Positions 1-7,504 of a DNA stretch of 38,430 nt are shown here, piece by piece. Each line of letters begins with the position of its first letter. The stretch's first letter is position 1. Source of the stretch: Oscillibacter sp. (GTDB taxonomy: Bacteria > Bacillota > Clostridia > Oscillospirales > Oscillospiraceae); assembly GCA_022791875.1 (NCBI GenBank), contig JAAVZX010000086.1, forward strand, positions 1 through 38,430, read 5' to 3'. The notes beneath the pieces were generated by a model. It searched no databases. It saw only the letters and a list, made by a program, of their open reading frames with translations, and was not told where the DNA came from. The translations under genes were made by a program, and so were the position numbers.

Positions 1-59
1 ATCACCGGCTAATTACTTATTCGGCTGATTTCCGGAAAAGTTTAGCCTTTTTTCAGAAT

Positions 60-90
60 TTTTTTGCACCCCACGAGAGGGTGCAAAAAA
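60..90. terminator. A/T-flanked perfect hairpin, probable bidirectional terminator
   Basis: TTTTTTGCACCC and GGGTGCAAAAAA pair perfectly around a 7-nt loop, with a T-run on either strand after the GC stem. It probably ends a gene left of the window. No coding sequence is visible in positions 1-373 apart from this, the next hairpin and repeat R1. Confidence 0.6.
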
Positions 91-132
91 GGTATAGATT
101 TTTTGCAGTTTAGTCTTAAAAAAGTGCATGAA

Positions 133-168
133 AAAAGCCTGCTGAAACGAATTCAACAGGCTTTTCTT
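133..168 (+). terminator. Rho-independent terminator-like hairpin
   Basis: AAAAGCCTG at 133-141 pairs with CAGGCTTTT at 157-165 and is followed by CTT. It could work on either strand. It sits between an unseen left-hand gene and repeat R1. Confidence 0.55.
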
Positions 169-202
169 AAGGGCTTTTCTCTGTCCTGACTATAAAAAAT
201 TT

Positions 203-350
203 GTGGGACCTTCCATGTGAATGGAAGGTCCCACATGCTTTGCAGTGCGTTACCGTGTGACAGACTATAACGCCCATTGCAGTATAGAGCGGTATTAAAA
301 AGTTCTTTTGCTTACTTTTCTTTCAAGAAAAGTAAGCCGCCGGAGGCCGG
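203..350 (+). repeat. Palindromic element R1, A-type half
   Basis: SL1 at 203-234 has the arms GTGGGACCTTCCAT/ATGGAAGGTCCCAC (14 bp, loop gtga). The linker contains CGTTACCGTGTGACAG and TATAGAGCGGTATTAAA. SL2 at 311-336 has 12-bp arms (CTTACTTTTCTT/AAGAAAAGTAAG) around TC. The T-end is degenerate (CCGCCGGAGGCCGG). The T-end faces the stop codon of the leftward symporter gene at 374. Read leftward, SL1 is followed by AAATTTTTTAT, so it may terminate that gene. Confidence 0.8.
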
Positions 351-373
351 AAGTCCCGCTGGCAGTCCCCCGT

Positions 374-1756
374 TTACTTCTTAACGTCCTTCACCACCAG
401 CCCCGTCAGTGCGAACAGCGCGATGGCGTTGGGGATGACCATGAGCTGGTTGAACATGTCGGAGAGGTCCCAGACCAGGTCGTTGGAGGCCAGGGTGCCG
501 AGGAAGATGAAGACTAAGGCAATGACCGTGTAGACGACGGAGGACTTCTTGCCGAAGAGATAGACCATGTTGATCTTGCCGAAGAGGTTCCAGCCAAGGA
601 TCGTAGAGAAGGCGAAGAAGAACAGGCATACCGCGACGAACATCGCGCCCGCGCTCTCGCCAAAGGCTACGCCGAAGGCCGTCTGGGCCAGGTTCGCTTT
701 GCCGATGCCCTCGGGGATGACGCCGGTGTAGAGAATACCGCCCTCGGTGTACAGGGTGGAGATGATCACCAGGGCATTCAGGGTCAGGACCACGAAGGTG
801 TCGATGAACACGCCGATCATGGCGACGACTCCCTGGTCGTGGGGGCAGGCTACGTTGGCGAGGGCGTGGGCGTGAGGCGTGGAGCCCATACCGGCCTCGT
901 TGGAGAACAGGCCGCGCTTCGCGCCCTGGCTCAGCGCAATCTTGAGAGCCGCGCCGAAACCGCCGCCGATGATGGCCTGGGGCTGGAACGCGTACTTGAA
1001 AATCATGCCGATGGTGGCGGGCAGATACTGAATCCGCATCACCAGAAGCACCAGTCCGCCCAAGACGAACAGCGCTGCCATGATCGGCACTACCTTCTCC
1101 GTCACCGCCGCAAGGCGCTGCACACCGCCCAGGAAAATCACGCCGCAGATGGCAACCAGCACCACGCCTACAATCCAAGAAGGCACGCCGAACGCCGTCT
1201 CAAAGGTGGAGCCGATGGAGTTGGACTGCACCATGCAGCCGAAGAAGCCCAGAGCCAGAATGATGGCTACGGCGAAGAAGCCTGCCAGGAACTTCCCGAA
1301 ACTTCCCTGGAACGCGCGGGTAATGTAGTACACAGGACCGCCCTGGATGCTGCCGTCCTTGTCCTTGATCCGGGTTTCCTGGGCCAGGACCGCCTCGGCG
1401 TAGATGGTCGCCATGCCGAAGAAAGCGATGATCCACATCCAGAAAATGGCCCCCGGACCGCCGGTGAGGATGGCGCCGGAGGCGCCTACGATGTTGCCCG
1501 TGCCCACCTGGGCGGCAATGGCCGTGGCCAGGGCCTGGAAGGAGCTCATTCCGCTCTTGTGCTTGTCGCCGTTCAGGGAGAGGTTCCCGAAGACCTTCCC
1601 CATGCCCTCGCCGAAGCAGCGAACCTGGACGAAGCGGGTCTTGATGGTGTACCAGAGGCCCACGGCGATCAGGAGGGCTACCAGGACGTAGTCGGAAAGA
1701 TACGCGTTGATGGTCTGCACAATGGGCAGCAGTACGGATTCGATTTGCGCTAACAT
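374..1756 (-). CDS. Sodium:alanine/glycine symporter (AGCS family)
   Basis: This is a 460-aa polytopic membrane protein that would import alanine or glycine with Na+ (AGCS/DagA/AlsT family). Family signatures are visible: GTGNIVGASGAI near residues 85-96, GGPGAIFWMW near 99-108 and SNEAGMGSTPHAHA near 285-298. The length is usual for the family. The ATG follows AGGAGG with a short spacer. It is transcribed alone behind a tandem glycine riboswitch and a terminator, which argues for glycine as a substrate or at least as the control signal. I cannot separate alanine from glycine specificity by sequence alone. Confidence 0.95.
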   Translation of the reverse strand: MLAQIESVLLPIVQTINAYLSDYVLVALLIAVGLWYTIKTRFVQVRCFGEGMGKVFGNLSLNGDKHKSGMSSFQALATAIAAQVGTGNIVGASGAILTGGPGAIFWMWIIAFFGMATIYAEAVLAQETRIKDKDGSIQGGPVYYITRAFQGSFGKFLAGFFAVAIILALGFFGCMVQSNSIGSTFETAFGVPSWIVGVVLVAICGVIFLGGVQRLAAVTEKVVPIMAALFVLGGLVLLVMRIQYLPATIGMIFKYAFQPQAIIGGGFGAALKIALSQGAKRGLFSNEAGMGSTPHAHALANVACPHDQGVVAMIGVFIDTFVVLTLNALVIISTLYTEGGILYTGVIPEGIGKANLAQTAFGVAFGESAGAMFVAVCLFFFAFSTILGWNLFGKINMVYLFGKKSSVVYTVIALVFIFLGTLASNDLVWDLSDMFNQLMVIPNAIALFALTGLVVKDVKK

Positions 1757-1773
1757 GATTTCTTCCTCCTAAA

Positions 1774-1802
1774 CAAAAGAAAAACGGCTGAACCATCAGC
1801 CG
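1774..1802 (-). terminator. Intrinsic terminator in the leader of the AGCS gene
   Basis: On the minus strand CGGCTG-atggtt-CAGCCG is followed by TTTTTCTTTTG. It lies between the glycine aptamers and the AGGAGG of the symporter, so it is the likely expression platform of the riboswitch. Leader segments around 1808-1856 can form competing stems, for example ACGGATC with GGTCCGT. I cannot tell from sequence whether glycine turns the gene on or off. Confidence 0.8.
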
Positions 1803-1856
1803 CTCCGGAAAAGAGGACGCGCACGCGCACGGACCCCTAAGATCCGTTTCCGTCCA

Positions 1857-2026
1857 CTCTGTCCTTTTACCTGAGAGATTCAGCGCCGCAGGGGACCCGC
1901 GCCGCTTTGCACCTTCGGTACTCATATGCTGAGCTTCTCCAGAGCCACATCCATTCCCGGTCCCCATCCGCTTACGGACGCCTGAGAGTTTTACTCCTTC
2001 GGCAGGCTGCGCACCATTTCTCCAGG
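1857..2026 (-). promoter_or_regulatory. Tandem glycine riboswitch (gcvT motif)
   Basis: The minus strand shows two consecutive gcvT-type aptamers. The first, about 2026-1978, has CCTGGAGAAATGG, CCGAAGGAGTAAA and CTCTCAGGC. The second, about 1943-1857, has CTCTGGAGAAGCTCAG, ACCGAAGGTGCAAAG, CTCTCAGGTAAAAGGACAG. These are the hallmark segments of the family: purine-rich strands, the CCGAAGG loop and CTCTCAGG(C/T)AAAAGGACAG. The tandem arrangement with a short linker is typical. Confidence 0.95.
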
Positions 2027-2059
2027 AACTTCGTTTGCCGTTATTCGGTTATGAATATT

Positions 2060-2088
2060 ACCATAACACGCCGCCAACCTCCTGTCAA
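2060..2088 (-). promoter_or_regulatory. Sigma-A-type promoter of the riboswitch/AGCS transcript
   Basis: Minus strand TTGACA (2088-2083), 17-bp spacer, TATGGT (2065-2060). The start point would fall some 30 bp before the first aptamer. Confidence 0.8.
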
Positions 2089-2108
2089 TGGTATATTTCG
2101 ACGAATTT

Positions 2109-2146
2109 GTCCGCCATTGGAGAACGCGCTTTCTCCAACGGCGGAC
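2109..2146 (-). terminator. 16-bp hairpin after the first mgtC-like gene
   Basis: GTCCGCCATTGGAGAA and TTCTCCAACGGCGGAC pair with one mismatch around a 6-nt loop, 12 nt beyond the stop codon of the leftward gene. The tract after it on the minus strand is only AAATTCG, so it is a weak intrinsic terminator by T-run but a very stable hairpin. It insulates that gene from the AGCS promoter. Confidence 0.5.
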
Positions 2147-2158
2147 GCACTCTCCCTG

Positions 2159-2845
2159 TCACAGTTCCTGCACCGACGCCACCCCGGGCACGTTGGAGAT
2201 CCGCTCCATCAGCGCCAGGAGGGGCGTCGCCTTATCCAGGCGGAGCGTAAAGGCGGCGCAGTGCTTCTCAGCGGGGGAGGTATGCAGGATGTTCATATTG
2301 AGGACCCGCAGGTCCCGTTCCCGAAAGAGTTTCAGCAGGGCCTCCAGGCACCCGGACCCAGCGTATTCGATGTAGAGGTTGACCTCCGGCGCGGTTTCCA
2401 GCATCCGGTATTCCAGCCGGGAGAAAAGCATCTCCGCCATGAGGATCAGAAGGGTAGCCGTCAGTCCCCCCTCATAGAACCCCGCCCCCAAGGCAAGCCC
2501 GACAATTGCCGCCGCCCACAATCCAGCGGCCGTGGTCAGCCCCATCACCTTATGCCGCGCCGTCACCATAATGGTCCCGGCCCCAATAAACCCGATCCCC
2601 GCCACAACCTGCGCCCCAATCCGCCCCAAATCCGTCGTATACCCCAGATTAAAGCACAAATACTGACTGGTCATCGTCGTCATAGCCGCCCCAACGCAAA
2701 TCAAAATATGCGTCCGAAACCCCGCCGGCCTCCGCTTAAACTCCCTCTCCAACCCCACAGCACCCCCGCAAACCGCCGCCAAAACCATCCGCAGGCAGAC
2801 GGAAAACACCGTAATCTCCCGCAATGCGTCGAAAATACCTATCAT
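2159..2845 (-). CDS. MgtC/SapB family membrane protein (copy 1)
   Basis: 228 aa. An N-terminal hydrophobic MgtC domain (about residues 10-140) carries the family stretch GLEREFKRRPAGFRTH, then a soluble C-terminal domain (about 150-228). MgtC proteins are inner-membrane proteins linked to Mg2+ limitation or virulence in some bacteria; the biochemical role is not settled. The start chosen is the ATG at 2845 behind GGAGG. In-frame codons further upstream lie in repeat R2 and are not homologous to the family. It is a paralogue of the next gene at 3162-3854 and shares its orientation, separated only by R2. Confidence 0.88.
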   Translation of the reverse strand: MIGIFDALREITVFSVCLRMVLAAVCGGAVGLEREFKRRPAGFRTHILICVGAAMTTMTSQYLCFNLGYTTDLGRIGAQVVAGIGFIGAGTIMVTARHKVMGLTTAAGLWAAAIVGLALGAGFYEGGLTATLLILMAEMLFSRLEYRMLETAPEVNLYIEYAGSGCLEALLKLFRERDLRVLNMNILHTSPAEKHCAAFTLRLDKATPLLALMERISNVPGVASVQEL

Positions 2846-2861
2846 GATCGTTAGCCTCCTG

Positions 2862-3155
2862 CCTACGGGGGGCCTCCGGCGGCCAGGGGCTTTGCCCCTG
2901 GACCCCACCAGCCCTTTGAAAAGGGCTGGACCCCAAACTTTATCTGTGGCAAATCATGCTGATTTGCCACAGAGGTAATTTTTGTGTTGTCGTAAAAGAA
3001 AATCCCGCGGGTCCTTTCATGCCAATGGAAGGACCCGCACGCAGGCACCACGTCCCGGCGCAAACGCCACAACGCCCACCAGATTCGCGTCGAGTTAAAG
3101 CTCTTTTCGGTTCCTTTTCTCTCGAGAAAAGGAACCCGCCGGAGCCCCCCGTAGG
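2862..3155. repeat. Palindromic element R2, complete (B-type left half, A-type right half)
   Basis: Inverted T-ends lie at 2862-2882 and 3136-3155. The left half has CCAGGGGC-ttt-GCCCCTGG, then AGCCCTTT-ga-AAAGGGCT, then a 12-bp hairpin TGTGGCAAATCA/TGATTTGCCACA at 2945-2971. The right half has SL1 at 3007-3038 (GCGGGTCCTTTCAT/ATGGAAGGACCCGC), the linker with CGCGTCGAGTTAAAGCTC, and SL2 (GTTCCTTTTCTC-tc-GAGAAAAGGAAC). The right T-end touches the stop of the second mgtC-like gene; the left T-end lies next to the RBS of the first. Confidence 0.85.
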
Positions 3156-3161
3156 TACGCA

Positions 3162-3854
3162 CTATATATTCCGTATGACCTTCACGTGGTCGATTTCGGA
3201 TACCGCCTCGATGACCCGGGCCCAGCTGCCGCGTTGGGTCAGGTAGAGGGAGAATATGGCGGCGTGGTGGGTTTGGGTGCGGTCTGTTTCCATGTCGTAG
3301 ATTTGGGCGCCTTCGGCTTTTATCCTTCGGATAATTTCGCCTACGTCGTCGGTGGTGTGGTACTCTATATATAAATTCATATCGCGGGCGTTGCCGACCA
3401 TGCGGTGCTCTATCTTTGGGAGAACATGAACTGCCAACAGTATTAGAATAAATGCGCTGGCGGCGCATTCGTAGAAGCCTGCGCCAATGGTCAGACCCAT
3501 GCACGCGGAGGCCCAGAGGCCCGCGGCGGTGGTCAGGCCCTTTACCTTTAGCCTGCCCGTCACTATTATCGTGCCTGCGCCTAAAAAGCCGATGCCGTTG
3601 ATTACCTGGGCGGAAAACCTGGCTACGTCCGCTCGTGATACCAGTTCCGGCCAGTGCTCTTTCAGGAGGCTTACTTCGTACTCGCCCAGAAGCATCGTCA
3701 GAGCCGCGCCCATGCACACTAGCATGTAGGTTCGGAAGCCTGCGGGGCGGCGCTTGCGCGCACGCTCCAGGCCGATCATGCCGCCGCAGACCATCGCCAG
3801 CGCCATCCGCAGCGCTACGGAGCCATAGTGAAATTCACGCAGATACGCCAGCAT
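3162..3854 (-). CDS. MgtC/SapB family membrane protein (copy 2)
   Basis: 230 aa. It has the same architecture as the gene at 2159-2845: hydrophobic MgtC domain with CGGMIGLERARKRRPAGFRT near residues 23-42, GAGTIIVTGR, and a C-terminal ACT-like tail (about 150-230). It starts with ATG behind GAGGTG. It follows the DUF1294 gene after only 11 nt and is probably cotranscribed with it. The pair looks like a tandem duplication that has diverged: the conserved core matches well but the C-terminal domains differ. Confidence 0.88.
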   Translation of the reverse strand: MLAYLREFHYGSVALRMALAMVCGGMIGLERARKRRPAGFRTYMLVCMGAALTMLLGEYEVSLLKEHWPELVSRADVARFSAQVINGIGFLGAGTIIVTGRLKVKGLTTAAGLWASACMGLTIGAGFYECAASAFILILLAVHVLPKIEHRMVGNARDMNLYIEYHTTDDVGEIIRRIKAEGAQIYDMETDRTQTHHAAIFSLYLTQRGSWARVIEAVSEIDHVKVIRNI

Positions 3855-3865
3855 TTGTGTTCACC

Positions 3866-4228
3866 TCACCGAATGACGTTGAAATACAGCCATAGACCCA
3901 GGGGGATGATAATTTGCAGGGCCAGGATTAGGGGGACGCCGATTTTGAAGGCTTTGTGCAGGGTCTTGTGGTGCCAGACCTTCATGCCCAACAGTGCGCC
4001 GATGCTGCCGCCCAGGACGGAGAGGATCAGAAGGGTCTTTTCCGGGACGCGCCGTATGGTTGGCTTTTTCTCTTTCCGCTTCGCTTGGAGCTTGTCGAAG
4101 CCGAAGACGAAAAACGTAATCAGATTGATCACTGTCAGCCAGAGGGCCAGCAGGCCCCAGGGGGAGCCAATCACAGCAAAAATAAAATCGTTCTGCTCCT
4201 CCGGCGTATACACAAATCTCGGCCTCAT
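3866..4228 (-). CDS. DUF1294 family membrane protein
   Basis: 120 aa with hydrophobic segments near residues 20-40, 65-80 and 100-117. DUF1294 markers are FGFDKLQAKR, RRVPEKTLL, LGGSIGALLGM and HHKTLHKAF. The function of the family is unknown. The ATG at 4228 follows GGGGAGG with good spacing; an in-frame TTG 15 nt upstream lacks an RBS. It is the first gene of a probable two-gene unit with the mgtC-like gene downstream. Confidence 0.85.
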   Translation of the reverse strand: MRPRFVYTPEEQNDFIFAVIGSPWGLLALWLTVINLITFFVFGFDKLQAKRKEKKPTIRRVPEKTLLILSVLGGSIGALLGMKVWHHKTLHKAFKIGVPLILALQIIIPLGLWLYFNVIR

Positions 4229-4273
4229 AACGCGCCTCCCCAATCTTATGAAATATGCTCTGCGTTCATACAG

Positions 4274-4310
4274 CGAAAAAACAAACCAGCCGGGAAGCTC
4301 CCGACTGGTT
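4274..4310 (-). terminator. Intrinsic terminator of the psuKG unit
   Basis: Minus strand AACCAGTCGGGA-gct-TCCCGGCTGGTT followed by TGTTTTTTCG, 16 nt past the psuG stop codon. Confidence 0.9.
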
Positions 4311-4326
4311 CATTTTATCACACTTT

Positions 4327-5256
4327 TCAGCCCTTCGCAAGAGCGGACAGCTCAGCCGCCGTCTTCGCCGCGAGGCGGGCGTTGTTGAACACAAGCTGAA
4401 TATTGCTGGCCAGGGAATCGCCGCCGGTAAGGTCCTTAATCTTCGCCAGGAGGAACGGGGTGGTGTCCTTGCCGTGGATGCCCAAAGTCTTGGCCTCGGC
4501 AACGGCCTCGTCAATGGCCTTGTTGATCACGTCCGCGTCCATAGAGAACTCCTCTGGAATGGGGTTCGCCACCAGCATACCGCCGCCCAGGCCCATGTCC
4601 TGCTTGACGTAGAAGGTCTTGGCCAGCAGCGCCGGATCGTCGATGCGGTAGTCCACCTTGAAGCCGCTCTTACGGGTATAGAACGCGGGAAGCTCCTCGG
4701 TGCCGTAGCCGATAACAGGCACGCCGTGGGTTTCCAGGTACTCCAGCGTCAGCCCCAGATCGAGAATGGACTTCGCGCCTGCGCAGACCACCATCACGGG
4801 CGTGTGGGCCAGCTCTTCCAGGTCGGCGGAGACGTCCATCGTGACCTCCGCACCCCGGTGGACGCCGCCCACGCCGCCGGTGGCGAAGACCTGAATGCCC
4901 GCCAGATTGGCGATGATCATGGTGGTCGCCACGGTAGTCGCGCCGTCCCGGCCCTCGGCCACGAGGACGGGCAGGTCCCGGCGGCTGGCCTTCGCCACGG
5001 CGGTGCCAGTCTTGCCCAAGTAGTCGATTTCCTCTTTAGACAGGCCCGCTTTCAGCCGCCCGCCCAGGACGGCGATGGTGGCGGGCACCGCGCCGTTCTC
5101 ACGGATGATGGCCTCCACCTGCAAGGCGGTTTCCACGTTCTGGGGATAGGGCATTCCGTGGGAAATGATGGTGGACTCCAGGGCGACTACGGGCTTCCCA
5201 GCCGCCAGGGCCTCCTGGACCTCCGGCGCGATGTCGAGATACTTGTTCATGTTCAT
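4327..5256 (-). CDS. psuG: Pseudouridine-5'-phosphate glycosidase
   Basis: 309 aa. It splits pseudouridine 5'-phosphate into uracil and ribose 5-phosphate (reversible C-C glycosidic bond cleavage). ALESTIISHGMPYPQN near 26-40 holds the catalytic Glu27 and CAGAKSILDLGLTLEYLET near 158-176 holds Lys162; they match the Glu31/Lys166 pair of the E. coli enzyme with a constant offset. GGVGGVHRGAE near 127-137 is also typical. The ATG at 5256 follows GGAGG by 11 nt; an ATG 6 nt later is possible. It lies 56 nt downstream of psuK in the same operon. Confidence 0.95.
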   Translation of the reverse strand: MNMNKYLDIAPEVQEALAAGKPVVALESTIISHGMPYPQNVETALQVEAIIRENGAVPATIAVLGGRLKAGLSKEEIDYLGKTGTAVAKASRRDLPVLVAEGRDGATTVATTMIIANLAGIQVFATGGVGGVHRGAEVTMDVSADLEELAHTPVMVVCAGAKSILDLGLTLEYLETHGVPVIGYGTEELPAFYTRKSGFKVDYRIDDPALLAKTFYVKQDMGLGGGMLVANPIPEEFSMDADVINKAIDEAVAEAKTLGIHGKDTTPFLLAKIKDLTGGDSLASNIQLVFNNARLAAKTAAELSALAKG

Positions 5257-5272
5257 AGCAGCTAAAACCTCC

Positions 5273-5307
5273 ATAAATAATTGATAATTGACAATGGATA
5301 ATGACAG
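5273..5307. repeat. AT-rich short repetitive segment in the psuK-psuG gap
   Basis: Reiterated TTGATAATTGACAATGGATAATG units fill the 56-nt gap between psuK and psuG, in sharp contrast with the GC-rich surroundings. I see no stable hairpin followed by a T-run, so it need not break the operon. The role is unknown. Confidence 0.4.
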
Positions 5308-5312
5308 GGTGC

Positions 5313-6398
5313 TCAGACGGCGGCGATCCGATCGCATAGGTTTGCCTCGCTCATAACGGGGTTGATGGTCTCCGCGCTCTCCATGGCGATGGCCGACGCC
5401 GCCAGGCCCGCCCGCAGGGTGTCTTCCAAGCCCGTTCCCTGGAGGTAGGCCCAGGTAATAGCGGCCATGAAGGCGTCGCCGCAGCCGGTCGTGTTCACGG
5501 CCTCGGCGGGCATCACGGGCAGACGGCAGGAGCCCTCCCGGCTGGCCGCGTAAGCACCTCCGGCCCCCAGGGAGATGAACACGCGCCGCAGGCCCGTTTC
5601 AAGCAGCACGTCCGCCGCCTCCCGGAGGCTGGCCTCCCCGGTGATGGGCACCCCGGCCAGCAGTTCCGCCTCCAGGCGGTTGGGCTTCAGGGTGTGAAGC
5701 TTCCCGAGGATGGGGCGCAGCTTTTCCGCCTTGACCGTGGATACGGGGTCGGCGAAAATGGGGGCGGTGCAGTTCTCCGCCAGCCACACGATGCTCTCCG
5801 CGGGCAGGTTCGTGTCCAGCACCACCGCCTGGCTTCCGTTGAACAGGTTCAGCCGCTGAGCCAGGACCTGGGGCGTCAGGTGGTTGTAGATTTCCATGTC
5901 GCTGACGGCAACGGCCATGTCCCCGTCAGAGCCGTTGATAAAGAGGTAGGTCGAGGTGCGCCCGCCGTGGATGATGGGGGACTGGGAGATATCGATCCCC
6001 AGCTCACCGCAACTAGCGGCCAGTTTCTGGGCGCTCACGTCGTCGCCAAAAGCGGTCACAAGCCGCACATCCAGCCCCAAAAGGCTCATGTTGTGGGCGA
6101 TATTCCGCCCCACGCCCCCAAGAGAGGTCTTGACAACGCCGGGATTGGAGTCCCGCGCCACCAGGTTGTCCCCCACAGGCCAGCCGCCGATATCCACGTT
6201 GACGCCTCCGGCAACGGTGACATAGGAGGTGTTCTGAACGATGTAACCCCGTCCGGCGATACAGCCTTTCTTCATAAGGTTGGAGATATGCACAGCTACA
6301 GAAGACCGCGTAATCCCCGCCCGCTCGGCTAATTCCTGCTGAGAAATCATAGGATTCTCTTCAATCCAATTCAAAAGCTGTCTCTCTCGCTTTGTCAT
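5313..6398 (-). CDS. psuK: Pseudouridine kinase with N-terminal HTH domain (PfkB family)
   Basis: 361 aa. The N-terminal ~55 residues form a winged-helix/LexA-like HTH (MISQQELAERAGITRSSVAVHI); from about residue 60 there is a PfkB/ribokinase fold (VAGGVNVDIGG, SLGGVGRNIAHNMSLLG). The PfkB C-terminal signature NTTGCGDAF near 302-310 contains the catalytic base Asp308. It phosphorylates pseudouridine for PsuG. The start is ATG behind GAGGTGG. The HTH suggests that the kinase also senses its substrate and represses its own promoter, which is inference. Confidence 0.92.
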   Translation of the reverse strand: MTKRERQLLNWIEENPMISQQELAERAGITRSSVAVHISNLMKKGCIAGRGYIVQNTSYVTVAGGVNVDIGGWPVGDNLVARDSNPGVVKTSLGGVGRNIAHNMSLLGLDVRLVTAFGDDVSAQKLAASCGELGIDISQSPIIHGGRTSTYLFINGSDGDMAVAVSDMEIYNHLTPQVLAQRLNLFNGSQAVVLDTNLPAESIVWLAENCTAPIFADPVSTVKAEKLRPILGKLHTLKPNRLEAELLAGVPITGEASLREAADVLLETGLRRVFISLGAGGAYAASREGSCRLPVMPAEAVNTTGCGDAFMAAITWAYLQGTGLEDTLRAGLAASAIAMESAETINPVMSEANLCDRIAAV

Positions 6399-6445
6399 AG
6401 GCCACCTCTATATAAGCAAAAATTAAGTTGATTCATCTAATGTTT

Positions 6446-6474
6446 AGAATAGCAGGGTTGGAAGAGATTGTCAA
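6446..6474 (-). promoter_or_regulatory. psuKG promoter
   Basis: Minus strand TTGACA (6474-6469), 17-bp spacer, TATTCT (6451-6446). The TTAGATGAATCAACTTAA stretch just downstream of the -10 box is an imperfect dyad that an HTH protein, possibly PsuK, could bind. Confidence 0.8.
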
Positions 6475-6483
6475 GAGGGGATT

Positions 6484-6714
6484 TTATTTTTTCTTTCGCC
6501 TCTGCGGGTAGGGACTGGGATCATCCGTCTGCCTCAGCAGATAATCCACGCTGGTGCCGTAAAACGCCGCTAGACGCACAAGAAGCTCGTCCGTCCAATC
6601 CTGCTGTCCGGTTTCCAGATAGCTGTATTTTCTCTGCGTAATTCCGATGGCTTCCGCAACTTCCGTTTGCGTCAGGTCACGGTCTTCCCGCAAATCCCGG
6701 ATTCTGTTTTCCAT
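6484..6714 (-). CDS. XRE/Cro-type HTH regulator, 76 aa
   Basis: A single-domain helix-turn-helix protein: IRDLREDRDLTQTEVAEAIG and TQRKYSYLETG (about residues 4-36) form the HTH, with FYGTSVDYLL near 51-60, the usual XRE tail. It begins at ATG behind AGGGTGATT. It is divergent from the small ribbon-helix-helix-like gene at 6804, and the shared gap carries two TAGAT-type palindromes. Probably an autoregulator; its targets are not known. Confidence 0.85.
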   Translation of the reverse strand: MENRIRDLREDRDLTQTEVAEAIGITQRKYSYLETGQQDWTDELLVRLAAFYGTSVDYLLRQTDDPSPYPQRRKKK

Positions 6715-6739
6715 TCAATCACCCTGGAAGAGCATATCC

Positions 6740-6781
6740 TAGATAAAAATTATCTATTGCTTTTTAGATGGAATTTATCTA
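6740..6781. promoter_or_regulatory. Paired palindromic operator candidates
   Basis: Two 17-bp dyads with the same outer letters: TAGATAAAAATTATCTA (6740-6756) and TAGATGGAATTTATCTA (6765-6781), 25 bp centre to centre. They fill the gap between the divergent XRE and ribbon-helix-helix-like genes, as expected for a repressor controlling both. Confidence 0.6.
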
Positions 6782-6803
6782 AAATAGAATAGAGGTGATG
6801 TAA

Positions 6804-6986
6804 ATGGCTTCCAGACAACCGCGAAGAAAGCAAGTTTGCGTAACAATGACAGAAAAAGACTATAACCGTTTGTACTTCCTTTCAAAAGAATCCTGCCGCA
6901 CCCTTCCCGGATATATCCGCTGGATCATTCAACAGCATTTTGAAACCTTAGATCAACAACCGCCCGATGACCGCCCATCCCCCTAA
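6804..6986 (+). CDS. Small ribbon-helix-helix-like protein, 60 aa
   Basis: After a basic start (RQPRRKQ) comes a beta-strand-like VCVTMTEKDYNRL, then a helix with RTLPGYIRWIIQQHFE. This pattern fits the Arc/CopG ribbon-helix-helix fold or a relaxosome MobC-like fragment. It has a good RBS (GAGGTGAT). No toxin gene follows directly. I do not recognise a specific family. It is divergent from the XRE gene and may be coregulated by it. Confidence 0.65.
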   Translation: MASRQPRRKQVCVTMTEKDYNRLYFLSKESCRTLPGYIRWIIQQHFETLDQQPPDDRPSP

Positions 6987-7060
6987 AACAACCGACTGTC
7001 GAAAACCTATAGACGCGCCCCCTCCTATCGGGTATACTACGACCAGAAAGGAGGGGGCGC

Positions 7061-7504
7061 ATGAAAGTAAACGTTGAACTCAATCCGGACCTGAAGGAAC
7101 TTCTTGTGAACATCCTGGCCCCGGAAAAGTCCCAGGAGCTGGACGCCCTCTTGGCCCGCATCGAACCGCCGGAGGAAACCACCCTTTTGGGTTTCCAAAA
7201 CGGGTGCGCCGTCCCTCTGAATCCGGACGATGTTCTCCGCTTCTACGGCGAAGAAAAGGAAGTCCGCGCCCAGACGGCGGATGGGGTCGTCTACACCGTC
7301 CGGCCCCGCCTCTACGAGCTGGAGGGCCGCTATGCCGCCCGCCGCTTCGTCCGTATCTCCAACTCTGAGCTGGTCAACTGGAACCGCGTGGAGGCGCTGG
7401 ACCTCAGCCTGGCGGGGACTATCCGCGTCACCCTCGCCGGAGGGGTGGTCACTTATGTCTCCCGCCGCTGCGTGAAGAGAATCAAGGAGGTGCTTGGGCT
7501 GTGA
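7061..7504 (+). CDS. LytTR-type DNA-binding regulator
   Basis: 147 aa. The C-terminal ~95 residues match a LytTR domain (PRLYELEGRYAARRFVRISNSELVNWNRVEALD and VTLAGGVVTYVSRRCVKRIKEVLG), without an N-terminal receiver domain. The start follows AAAGGAGG. Its last bases overlap the GTG start of the DUF3021 gene by 4 nt. LytTR-DUF3021 pairs are known as LytTR regulatory systems (HdrRM and BrsRM of Streptococcus mutans), in which the membrane protein inhibits the regulator. A TATACT -10-like box lies about 25 nt upstream without a clear -35. Confidence 0.9.
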   Translation: MKVNVELNPDLKELLVNILAPEKSQELDALLARIEPPEETTLLGFQNGCAVPLNPDDVLRFYGEEKEVRAQTADGVVYTVRPRLYELEGRYAARRFVRISNSELVNWNRVEALDLSLAGTIRVTLAGGVVTYVSRRCVKRIKEVLGL

